Made by a program: the position numbers and the translations under genes. Shown piece after piece: positions 8,458-16,188 of a DNA stretch of 64,000 nt; within the stretch, counting starts at the first letter, position 1; every line of letters begins with the position of its first letter. This DNA is from VRUE01 sp963824705 (GTDB lineage Bacteria; Actinomycetota; Thermoleophilia; Solirubrobacterales; 70-9), in NCBI GenBank assembly GCA_963824705.1, contig CAWGQE010000003.1:2108001-2172000 (forward strand), given 5' to 3'. Below the pieces are notes generated by a model. It saw only the letters and a list, made by a program, of their open reading frames with translations. It was not told where the DNA came from and searched no databases.

Positions 8458-8527
8458 ACGGATGATCGTCCAAGGCGTCATGCGAGGGTTGTGAAGTCCC
8501 CCTCGACTGCCGATACCGGACCTTCCG

Positions 8528-9607
8528 ATGGCTTCCCGGTCCACTTCCACGGCGAGGGCGCTTGCGCCGATCGCCCTCCTCGCCTGCGTAGCTCTGCTCT
8601 GCGCCGCCCAGCCGGCGGCGGCGGTGTCGGTATCCGCGGCAAGGGCTCTGAACCGGGCTACCGTCTCGGCCACCTCCCCCACCCACTTCCGCTTCTTCTC
8701 CCCGACCAGCTTCTGGAACACCCCGCTCCCCGACAAGGCCCCGCTGGACCCTGAATCGGCTCGGCTGACGAAGGCCTTCGACGCCGAGGTCGAAAGCGAG
8801 CAGGCGACGGGAGACGGCCCCTGGATCGGCACCACCCGCTACAGCGTGCCGATCTACACGGTCGGGGCACAGCAGCCGACGGTGCAGGTGCGGCTCGACA
8901 GCCAGTTTGCGGCCCCGGCCCTGCGCTCGGCCTTCGAAGCGGTCCCCCTGCCACCGGGGGCGCGCCCCTCGGGTGGCACCGACGGCCACCTGGTGGTCTG
9001 GCAGCCCTCCAGCGATCGCCTCTGGGAGTTCTGGCGACTGCGGCGCACGCCGGAAGGCCCGCAGGCCTCCTGGGGCGGGGCGATGCGCGACGTCTCGACC
9101 AACCCCGGCGTCTATGGCCCCGAAGCCTGGCCCGGCGCAGGCCCCTACTGGGGGGCCTCGGCGACCTCGCTGTCGATCGCCGGAGGGGTGATCACCCTCG
9201 AAGATCTCGAACGCGGCGAAATCAACCATGCCCTGGCGATGCCGATCCCCGAAGTGCGTGCCGGGGTCTACTCGTCGCCGGCCAAGCGCGGCGACGGCGA
9301 ATCGACCAATCCCCTGGCCCTCCCAGAGGGTGCTCATCTGCGCCTCGACCCCGACCTCGACATCGCCGCCCTGCACCTGCCGCGGACGACGCGCCTGATC
9401 GCCGAAGCGGCGCAGCGCTACGGCCTCTTCGTGCGCGACGGGGCGAGCGTGGTCAAGCTGATCGCCCAGGACCCGGTCACCGCCCCCAGGAACCCCTACC
9501 TGGGCCTGGACGGCTACTTCGAAGGCAAGTACCCCAGCCAGCTGCTGGCGTCCTTCCCCTGGGACCGCCTGCAGCTGCTGAAGATGGACCTGCATCCGGT
9601 CGGGTAG
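8528..9607 (+). CDS. Secreted protein of unknown function, Sec-type copy
   Basis: 359 residues from ATG. The N-terminus is a classical signal peptide (ALAPIALLACVALLCAA, then PAAA) with no lipobox Cys, so this copy should be released after cleavage rather than lipid-anchored. From TSPTHFRFFSPTSF onward it is identical to the 7389-8450 protein at both amino-acid and nucleotide level. The 77-nt spacer between the genes and the first 47 codons are unrelated to the first copy. The last 94 bp overlap, antisense, the 3' end of the flippase-propeller gene. Confidence 0.78.
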   Translation: MASRSTSTARALAPIALLACVALLCAAQPAAAVSVSAARALNRATVSATSPTHFRFFSPTSFWNTPLPDKAPLDPESARLTKAFDAEVESEQATGDGPWIGTTRYSVPIYTVGAQQPTVQVRLDSQFAAPALRSAFEAVPLPPGARPSGGTDGHLVVWQPSSDRLWEFWRLRRTPEGPQASWGGAMRDVSTNPGVYGPEAWPGAGPYWGASATSLSIAGGVITLEDLERGEINHALAMPIPEVRAGVYSSPAKRGDGESTNPLALPEGAHLRLDPDLDIAALHLPRTTRLIAEAAQRYGLFVRDGASVVKLIAQDPVTAPRNPYLGLDGYFEGKYPSQLLASFPWDRLQLLKMDLHPVG

Positions 9608-9614
9608 GGGCGGG
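8669..9614 (+). repeat. 946-bp direct repeat, copy 2
   Basis: Second copy of the repeat at 7512-8457. Identity starts two bases before the shared ACC TCC codons and stops 7 nt past the stop codon. Sequence either side differs from copy 1. Confidence 0.92.
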
Positions 9615-12387
9615 CGCGGGCGGCGCCCTTCCTACGCCGCGGCTTCTTCTCGGCGAGCGCCAACCAGACGCGGGTGTAGCGAGTCCTCGAGAAGCCCCCG
9701 ACGGGGGTGAAGGTGACGCTGAGGGGAGCGACGACGACTCCGTAGGTCGCCAGGAGGGCGCGCGTGCGCCGACGCGGCTTCACCCTGATTTCGACCGGGG
9801 TCAACTTCCCGTTCGCCTGGCCAGGCACGTTCTCGGCGACCCGGCGTTCGAACACCTTGCGGCCCGCGACCACCACCGTGCCGGGGCCCGGCAGGAGGAT
9901 TTCGAGTCGCGCCGTGCCGCGCCGCTTGTTCTTCCTCACCTCCCCCAGCCGGAACACGTTCGAGGGAGGCGGGGGCGGAGTGGCAGCGGGCCCACGACCG
10001 GGGCTCGCCGAGCCAAGGGCGTCGACCGCCACTCCGCAGGGGTGCCGCGCCCCTTCGGCGAAGCGCTGGTCGACGCCGGAGCCGTCGAGGTTGGAGCGGC
10101 CGATCGTGTCGGATGCGGAATTTGCCCAATACAGGTAGTTCGCGTCGACGGCGACGCCGCAGGGGGACAGTGGCGCTTCGACGATCGGCGTCGGCGGGCC
10201 TCCGTCGAGCGTGTCCCGCTCGATCCATCCATCGCCGGTCGCCCAGTAGATGTGGGCGGCATTGACGGCCACGCCGCAGTTATCGGCGGTCGCCTCCGAG
10301 ATCGTCACGGGGGACCCGCCGCCGAGCGGAGCGCTGTACACCCCCGAAGCGGTGGCCCAGTAGACGCTGCCGGCATCGACCGCGATCCCGCAGCCGTGCC
10401 CCGTTCCGGGCGACATCCAGGCGGCCTGGACGTTCGAGCCGTCGAGCCCGGCGCGGCCCAGCTTGCCGCTGGAGTTGCTCGCCCAGTAGAGATGGCTGGC
10501 GTCAGCGGCGACGCCGCAGGCCCAGCCGCTCGGCAGGACGATGAAGTCCTCGTCGACGGCGGAGCCGTCCAGATTCGCCCGGCCGATCGTCCCGTCTCGG
10601 CTCGTCCAGTAGACGTGGGAGCCGTCGACAGCGACCCCGCAACCCGAAGCGAGCCCCGGAAGCCAACCGTCGCCGGGGTTGGCGGCGCCACTCAGCTCCG
10701 CCCGCCCGAGCGAGCCGGCCCCGGCGTCGTCGGACCAGTAGACGTAGGCATTCGCCGAAGCCGCTCCCCAGGCGAGGGCGGCGGCAAACAGGGCCAGCGA
10801 GAGCACGGCGGTCCGCGGCGTCCGACCCCACCTTCCCTTGCCGATGCGCGAGCGGAGCCGAGCCCGCAGGACGCCGATCCGCTCCCGATCGCGGCGGTTG
10901 ACGCCGCCGCCGAGGATCAGGACAGCGACGTAGGCCAGGGTCCCGGCGGCGAGGCAGAGGGGCAGCGCGGCAAGCGACGGCGCGGCCTGCTCGACCCCGT
11001 GAGCCGCGCCGAAACCGGCTGCGTAGGCGACGAGGAGGATGGCGCGCTCGCGAAGCGGCCAGGTGCTGCGCAGCGGCCGGGTCAGATGCCTGCGCAGGGC
11101 AACGCCGTAGAGGACAACCGAGACCAGCATGCCGGCGAGCAGCGCGATCGCGGGACCGGCGAAGTTCATCCCCGGCGTCAGGAGGACCAGCAGGACGATC
11201 GTCACGGCGAGGCGAGCCATCGCGACGATGCTGGTCAGGCCCGGGCGGTCGACCGCCCAGAGGGCCTGGGTCTGGGTGATCGCGATCGAGGCCAGAACCG
11301 GGAAGAAGAGCAGCAGGACGAGCGCTGGAACGGCCGCGCTGAATCCCGGCCCGAAGATGTCGAGCACGGAGTGAGCCGCCCCGCCCAGCACCGCCGCGAG
11401 CAGCAACATGCCGATCACTTCGTAGCGGATCGAATCGATCAGCGCCCGGTCGAAGCCGTGACCGTCGCCGGCGCCGTGGCGCCCGACCAGCGTCGGGAAG
11501 AGGACTTCGGTCACCCTCATGCTCGCCTGCTGGACGTTTTTCGGGATGACCATGGCGCGGCTGAACGCTCCGACCGCTGCCACCGGTGCGACCAGCCCGA
11601 CCGCCCAGATGCCGCCCTGCTGGCTGATGCCGAGCGCCATCTGCCCCGGTGCCGCCTTGAGGCCGAAGCGCAGCAGCCCCGGCAGCACGTCCAGGCCCTT
11701 GCGGTATTCGTCGCGGCTCAGCCGGGGAACGGCGAAATGCCGGGCGAGGACGGCGCGGTGAACCAGGGCGATCGCCGAGGCCCCGATCGTCGCGATCACC
11801 AGCCCCCACACCGACTTCCAGGTGAGGCCGAACGCGGTGACCAGGACGATGAAGCTGATCGATTCGTTGAGGCGGACGTGGAAGAGCTGCCGCCCCGCGA
11901 CGAACGCCGAGAGGATCGAGTCGAAGTTCCAGCCGGTGTTGGTCACCAGCGTGTATCCGGCGATCGAGACCAGCGCGGGCGCGAGGAGCTGGGGGGCGTC
12001 CAGCGGCCCGGGAAAGACGAAGCAGCAGACGATCGCGGCGAGCAGCGCCATCGTCGCGGTCAGCCCGACGGAGAAGGTGAAGACCGCGGCAAAGAGCTGC
12101 GTGACCCTGGGCTCGCGCGGGGTGAGGCCGGCGATCTCCTTGATCAGCGCCTGCTGCTCTTTGATCGTCGAGAGCACCCAGAGCGCCGCCACGGGAGCCC
12201 AGACGAGCGCGTAGTCGCCGATCGTCTCGACTCCGTAGAGGCGTGCGGTGAGGACCGTCGAGGCGAAGCCGAGGCCGATCGCCACGCCGAAGCTGAGCGT
12301 GCCGAAGAAGAAGCCGGCGCGATAGCTGCCCCGCTGCCCTTTCGGTCTTTCCGCGTCTGACGACCCGGCTGGAGGAGATCCGGTCAT
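9514..12387 (-). CDS. Wzx-like polysaccharide flippase fused to a YWTD-type beta-propeller
   Basis: 957 residues from the ATG at 12387; earlier in-frame codons would run into the RTX gene. Residues about 20-500 form a multi-helix membrane domain of the MATE/Wzx polysaccharide exporter type. A basic linker follows, then a signal-peptide-like helix (LSLALFAAALAWGAASANA, about 526-549). After it come six repeats of the form CGVAVDxxxxYW (for example CGVAVDGSHVYWTS), a YWTD/LDL-receptor-like propeller, then a beta-rich domain (about 800-925). Usual Wzx proteins are 400-500 residues with no propeller. No stop codon separates the parts. The last 30 residues are encoded antisense to the repeat copy. 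Lipid-linked glycan flipping is the expected role. Confidence 0.75.
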   Translation of the reverse strand: MTGSPPAGSSDAERPKGQRGSYRAGFFFGTLSFGVAIGLGFASTVLTARLYGVETIGDYALVWAPVAALWVLSTIKEQQALIKEIAGLTPREPRVTQLFAAVFTFSVGLTATMALLAAIVCCFVFPGPLDAPQLLAPALVSIAGYTLVTNTGWNFDSILSAFVAGRQLFHVRLNESISFIVLVTAFGLTWKSVWGLVIATIGASAIALVHRAVLARHFAVPRLSRDEYRKGLDVLPGLLRFGLKAAPGQMALGISQQGGIWAVGLVAPVAAVGAFSRAMVIPKNVQQASMRVTEVLFPTLVGRHGAGDGHGFDRALIDSIRYEVIGMLLLAAVLGGAAHSVLDIFGPGFSAAVPALVLLLFFPVLASIAITQTQALWAVDRPGLTSIVAMARLAVTIVLLVLLTPGMNFAGPAIALLAGMLVSVVLYGVALRRHLTRPLRSTWPLRERAILLVAYAAGFGAAHGVEQAAPSLAALPLCLAAGTLAYVAVLILGGGVNRRDRERIGVLRARLRSRIGKGRWGRTPRTAVLSLALFAAALAWGAASANAYVYWSDDAGAGSLGRAELSGAANPGDGWLPGLASGCGVAVDGSHVYWTSRDGTIGRANLDGSAVDEDFIVLPSGWACGVAADASHLYWASNSSGKLGRAGLDGSNVQAAWMSPGTGHGCGIAVDAGSVYWATASGVYSAPLGGGSPVTISEATADNCGVAVNAAHIYWATGDGWIERDTLDGGPPTPIVEAPLSPCGVAVDANYLYWANSASDTIGRSNLDGSGVDQRFAEGARHPCGVAVDALGSASPGRGPAATPPPPPSNVFRLGEVRKNKRRGTARLEILLPGPGTVVVAGRKVFERRVAENVPGQANGKLTPVEIRVKPRRRTRALLATYGVVVAPLSVTFTPVGGFSRTRYTRVWLALAEKKPRRRKGAARARPYPTGCRSIFSSCRRSQGKDASSWLGYLPSK

Positions 12388-12412
12388 CGCCGACCGGAAT
12401 TTAAACCACGGC

Positions 12413-12997
12413 TCAGGGCGGGGAAAGCTCGCAATTGAGGAAGGTGTTCGAGCCTTTGCCGCCGTCGCAGAAGTCTTCGGTGCCGAAGCCAAAGGTCGGT
12501 TCGGCGTTGTCGCCGTCGAGCTTGTCGTTGCCGGCGCCGCCGAAGAGCTGGTCATTGGCGGAACCGCCGAGGATGTTGTCGGCGCCGGCTTCTCCTTCGA
12601 GCCGGTCTTCGCCGTTGCCGCCGACGATGTGATCGTCCTGGCTGACGCCCTTGATCAGGTCGTTGCCCGGGCCGCCCCAGAGGTTGTCGTCCTGGTTGCC
12701 ACCGGCGATCTGGTCGTTGCCGGGCCCGCCGATCACGTGGTCGTCGCCCTTCAGAGAGCAGATCTTGTCGTCACCGCCCAAGCCGTAGATCAGATCGGGG
12801 CCGTTCGTGCCGAGGATCACGTCGGCTGCCGGCGTTCCGGTGAACGTCGTTACTCCCGTTTCGGAATCGAAGCTGGAGGTGGCGGTACCCGAGTCGGCCG
12901 AGCCTCGGCAGGTTTCCGCAGCCGCCGACTGAGCCGCAAGCGCAAGCGTGAAGACGATGGCCACAAAAGGAACTCCACGGATCAACGACCTGCCCAT
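12413..12997 (-). CDS. Secreted RTX-type calcium-binding repeat protein
   Basis: 194 residues with a signal peptide (about 1-27, ending SAAA). The mature part holds at least eight nonapeptide-like repeats such as GGPGNDQIAG, GGAGNDKLDG and GLGGDDKI, the GGxGxD motif that binds Ca2+ in a parallel beta-roll. It lacks a type I secretion C-terminus but has a Sec signal, so export should be by Sec. There is no catalytic domain. It starts upstream of the flippase gene on the same strand, 25 nt apart, and may be a surface adhesin or matrix component. Confidence 0.8.
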   Translation of the reverse strand: MGRSLIRGVPFVAIVFTLALAAQSAAAETCRGSADSGTATSSFDSETGVTTFTGTPAADVILGTNGPDLIYGLGGDDKICSLKGDDHVIGGPGNDQIAGGNQDDNLWGGPGNDLIKGVSQDDHIVGGNGEDRLEGEAGADNILGGSANDQLFGGAGNDKLDGDNAEPTFGFGTEDFCDGGKGSNTFLNCELSPP

Positions 12998-13068
12998 GCT
13001 CCCCTCCCTACTCCTAGTCCAACTTTCGTCGAATCGAACGATCTAGCTGGATCGTGTGATGTACATAT

Positions 13069-13084
13069 CGGGGGTTAACCCCCG
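13069..13084. terminator. Perfect 16-bp palindrome after the glycosyltransferase stop
   Basis: cgggggttaacccccg is fully self-complementary and begins 3 nt beyond the stop of the minus-strand glycosyltransferase. It has no T run, so termination is only likely. Confidence 0.4.
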
Positions 13085-13086
13085 AG

Positions 13087-14337
13087 TCAACGGCGGGGGT
13101 ATGAAATTCGGCCAAATAGTTGTGCCAGCTGTGCACCGGAATCGCGCACGTCGAACTCGGCGACGACCTTTTCGCGACCGCGCTCCCCCAGGCGGCTTCT
13201 CAGCTGGGGATCCCGCGCCAGCCGGTCGAGCGCGGCGGTCAGCTCGTCGATCCGCCCGGGTCGGATCAGCAGCCCGCTCTCGCCGTCGTCGACCAACTCG
13301 GAGATCCCCATCACGCGCGTCGTCACCACGGGCAGCCGCATCGCCATCGCCTCCATCAACACGACCGGCACCCCCTCGGCGAAGGACGGCAGGCAGAAGG
13401 CGCTCGCCTCCGCGTAGTGGGCGCGGATCTCGTCCTGCCCCACCGCGCCGGCGACGGCGTCGTCGAGGCCGAGCTCGTGCGCGCGGCGTTCGAGATCGTT
13501 GCGCGAGGGACCGTCGCCGATCAGGGTCAGGCGGGCGTCCAAGCCCGAGCGGCGCAGCGAGGCGATCGCCTCGATCAGCAGCGCCTGGCCCTTGAAGGGA
13601 ACGAGCCGGCCGACGCAGAGGACGCGGAAGACGTCCCCTGTCGCCGCGGCCTCGCCGCCGTCGAACTCGGTCGGGTCGAGGCCGCAGTGGACCACATGCA
13701 GGCGGGGCCAGACCTCTTCTGGCACGAAGCCCATCACCTGGCTGCGCGCGAAGTCGCTGATGCAGACCACCGAGGCGGCGGAGGAGGCCTTTTCGGCGAG
13801 CCGGAATCGCGAGACGTCGTAGAGCTCGTTGGGGCCGTGCATCGTGAAGCTCCAGGTCCAGCGCGGATCGGCGCCGGCGGCATTCGCGTAGCGGACGGCA
13901 AGCATCGCGGCATCGCTCGCCTGGTTCAGATGATGGGCGTGGAGATGACGGACGCCGCGACTGCGGCAGTGCCGCCAGAGCATGATCGCCTCGACGAAAT
14001 AGAACAGCTGCCAGATTCGCCCCTTGATCCCGGCGGGCCCGCTGCGCAGAGCGTGGGCCAGCGTCGACAGGTAGGCGGCGGGCGAGGCAAGCGCGCTCAG
14101 ATGCGCGGCGAGGAGCGCGCCTAGCCGCACCGGCAACAGGGCGTAGGTGCCCTTGGCCTCGGCGCGGTCGGCCGCCGAAAGCGCGTCCTCGGGACGCGCG
14201 CGGTGAATCGAGACGGTCTCGACCCGGGCGCCCGCGGCGCGCAGCGCCATCACCTCGCGCTGGACGAAAGCGTGGGAGACGGCCGGGTAGCGACCGACGA
14301 CATACGCGACCGCGACGCCTTCGTCCGGCTTTCTCAC
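13087..14337 (-). CDS. GT4-family glycosyltransferase
   Basis: 416 residues from a GTG at 14337, preceded by GAGGTG; other GTG codons nearby are possible. The N-terminal Rossmann half (YVVGRYPAVSHAFVQREV) and the C-terminal donor half (CVGRLVPFKGQALLIEA, GDGPSRNDLE, PSFAEGVPVVLMEAMA) are those of GT-B retaining glycosyltransferases, with the E-x7-E nucleotide-sugar motif near SFAEG...EAMA. It should add a sugar to the lipid-linked repeat unit at the inner face of the membrane. It is divergent from the next glycosyltransferase by 43 nt. Confidence 0.85.
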   Translation of the reverse strand: MRKPDEGVAVAYVVGRYPAVSHAFVQREVMALRAAGARVETVSIHRARPEDALSAADRAEAKGTYALLPVRLGALLAAHLSALASPAAYLSTLAHALRSGPAGIKGRIWQLFYFVEAIMLWRHCRSRGVRHLHAHHLNQASDAAMLAVRYANAAGADPRWTWSFTMHGPNELYDVSRFRLAEKASSAASVVCISDFARSQVMGFVPEEVWPRLHVVHCGLDPTEFDGGEAAATGDVFRVLCVGRLVPFKGQALLIEAIASLRRSGLDARLTLIGDGPSRNDLERRAHELGLDDAVAGAVGQDEIRAHYAEASAFCLPSFAEGVPVVLMEAMAMRLPVVTTRVMGISELVDDGESGLLIRPGRIDELTAALDRLARDPQLRSRLGERGREKVVAEFDVRDSGAQLAQLFGRISYPRR

Positions 14338-14380
14338 GACCGTCACCTCATCTACGGCGAGGCCGACTAGGGTGGCGGCG

Positions 14381-15544
14381 ATGGCGCGCGTAGTCATGCT
14401 CCTCGAGAACAATCCCTACCCGCAGGACGTGCGGGTGCGCAGCGAGGCGGAGAGCCTCGCCGCCGTGGGGCACCGGGTCACGGTGGTGGCGCCGCGGGCC
14501 GCGGGCCAGCCCCGCCGGGAGCGGGTCGGCATGGTCCACGTGCGGCGCTTCCGCCTTCCGGAGACGCCGGCCAGCCCCGCCGGATTTGTGGTCGAGTACA
14601 CGATCGCGAACGCCAACCTCTATCTGGGCGGCGCGATGGAGTTGCTGCGGGGAGCGGACGTCGTCCACCTCCACAACCCGCCCGACACCCTCTTCGTCAT
14701 CGGCCTGCTCGCCCGACTGCTGGGCCGACAGGTCGTCTTCGACCACCACGACCTCGCCCCGGAGCTGTTCGAGGCGAAGTTCGGCAGCTCCCCCGTGAGC
14801 GGCGTCCTGCGCCTCTTCGAGCGCCTCACCTTCGCCGTTGCCACACTCGTGCTCGCCGCCAACGAGTCGCACCGCGAGGTGGCGATCGAGCGGGGACGGG
14901 TGCGGGAGGATCGGATCGAGATCGTCCGCAACGGGCCGCCGCGCGCGGCCTTCGAGGCCGCCGGAGAGCCGCGGGGCGGCTCGCTGGAGGACCCCCACCT
15001 GCTCTTCCTCGGCAGCATGGAGAGCCAGGATGGTGTCGACTCCCTGGTGCCGCTGCTGGAGGTGCTCGGCGACCGGCACGGGCTGCCGGGCGCACGCCTC
15101 ACTGTGGTCGGCGAGGGCTCGCGGCGAGAGCCGCTGCGCGAAGCGGCCGCCGCAGCCGGGCTGGACGGACGCGTCCGCTTCACAGGGCTTGTGCCCCATG
15201 CCGAGGTGCCGGCGCTGCTCGCCGCGGCCGACATCTGCCTCGACCCCGCGCCCCGCACCGAGCTCAACGACCGCTCGACGATGATCAAGGTCGCCGAGTA
15301 CATGGCCGCCCGTCGCCCGATCGTCGCCTTCCCGCTGCTCGAGACCAAGCGCACGGCGGGCGACGCGATCGCCTACGCCGACGGCGACCTCGATTCCTTC
15401 GCCGCCCAGGTGGCGGCGCTGGCCAACGACCCCGCCAAGCGCCTCGCACTGGCCCAGCGCGGCGCCGAGCGAGCGGTCTCGCTCGGCTGGGACGCCTCGG
15501 AGGCGCGGCTGCTGGCGGCCTACCGGGCCCTCGAGACGCACTAG
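14381..15544 (+). CDS. GT4-family glycosyltransferase (WbuB-like)
   Basis: 387 residues from the ATG at 14381 with AGGGTGG upstream; an in-frame GTG at 14372 is an alternative. NNPYPQDVRVRSEAESL at the N-terminus and FDHHDLAPELF in the acceptor domain are typical of WbuB-type GT4 enzymes, many of which add amino-sugars such as FucNAc. VRNGPP, LGSMESQDGVD and LNDRSTMIKVAEYMA form the donor half. It is one of two sugar-adding enzymes visible here. The 3' end overlaps the convergent formyltransferase by 4 nt. Confidence 0.85.
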   Translation: MARVVMLLENNPYPQDVRVRSEAESLAAVGHRVTVVAPRAAGQPRRERVGMVHVRRFRLPETPASPAGFVVEYTIANANLYLGGAMELLRGADVVHLHNPPDTLFVIGLLARLLGRQVVFDHHDLAPELFEAKFGSSPVSGVLRLFERLTFAVATLVLAANESHREVAIERGRVREDRIEIVRNGPPRAAFEAAGEPRGGSLEDPHLLFLGSMESQDGVDSLVPLLEVLGDRHGLPGARLTVVGEGSRREPLREAAAAAGLDGRVRFTGLVPHAEVPALLAAADICLDPAPRTELNDRSTMIKVAEYMAARRPIVAFPLLETKRTAGDAIAYADGDLDSFAAQVAALANDPAKRLALAQRGAERAVSLGWDASEARLLAAYRALETH

Positions 15545-16188
15545 CGCGTTCCGCTCAGAACCCTGGTGAAAGAGCGACGATCTCCCAGGCGGTCGTTGTC
15601 CCGGCCGCTGTAGTAGGTCGCCTGGCGCTCGTCCTGGGGCACCGCCTCGATCTCGTCGAGCAGCGGCATCGTCTGCTCGAAGAGGGTCCAGCCGTAGGCC
15701 AGAGCGCGCCGGTAGACGTCCTCGACCTCGTCGTGCTCGGGATAGATCGAGTAGCTGAGCTGGGCGACGATCGGACCGTCGTCGATCCCGGGTGAGATCT
15801 CGTGGATCGTCACCCCGTGGCTTCGCTCGCCGTTCTTCAGCGCCCAGTTGATCGGCGAGACCCCCCGGTAGCGCGGCAGCGGCCCGTTGTGGATGTTGAT
15901 CGCGCGGCCGAAGCCGGCGATGAACTCGGCCGGCAGGATGCGGTCGTAGAAGACCGAGACCGCGAGGTCGGCCAAAGGCCGACCAGGCTCGTGCGGCAGG
16001 TCCGTCCAGTGTCCCGACTCGACCCGGGGGACCCCGTTCTCGCCCGCCCAGCCGGAGAGGGATTCGGTCCAGTCCGGCTCGGGCACCACCGGCACGACGT
16101 GCGCCAATCGCCACCCGTCCTCGTTCTGAAACCACTCCGCCACCCGAACGGCGAGGTCGCCCTTGCCCAGCAGGACCGCCGTCCGCAC
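15541..16188 (-). CDS. Formyltransferase-family enzyme, probable sugar N-formyltransferase
   Basis: 215 residues with a single formyl-transferase catalytic domain. NIHNGPLPRYRGVSPINWAL holds the Asn/His catalytic pair and substrate loop of the Fmt/PurN fold, and GVTIHEISPGIDDGPIV supplies the catalytic Asp. It lacks the C-terminal domain of methionyl-tRNA formyltransferase. In a polysaccharide locus with an aminotransferase and a sugar dehydrogenase, it most likely formylates an amino-sugar using N10-formyl-tetrahydrofolate. The stop of this gene lies in the overlap with the convergent glycosyltransferase, and the sugar-phosphate transferase ends immediately upstream. Confidence 0.72.
   Translation of the reverse strand: MRTAVLLGKGDLAVRVAEWFQNEDGWRLAHVVPVVPEPDWTESLSGWAGENGVPRVESGHWTDLPHEPGRPLADLAVSVFYDRILPAEFIAGFGRAINIHNGPLPRYRGVSPINWALKNGERSHGVTIHEISPGIDDGPIVAQLSYSIYPEHDEVEDVYRRALAYGWTLFEQTMPLLDEIEAVPQDERQATYYSGRDNDRLGDRRSFTRVLSGTR

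Noticed and set aside
7512..9614. Composite transposon or insertion sequence around the 946-bp repeat
   Set aside because: No transposase, terminal inverted repeats or target duplication; repeat ends fall at gene boundaries.
10042..12360. 772-residue plus-strand ORF
   Set aside because: Antisense to the flippase fusion and extremely rich in Arg, Asp and Gly; no recognisable motif.
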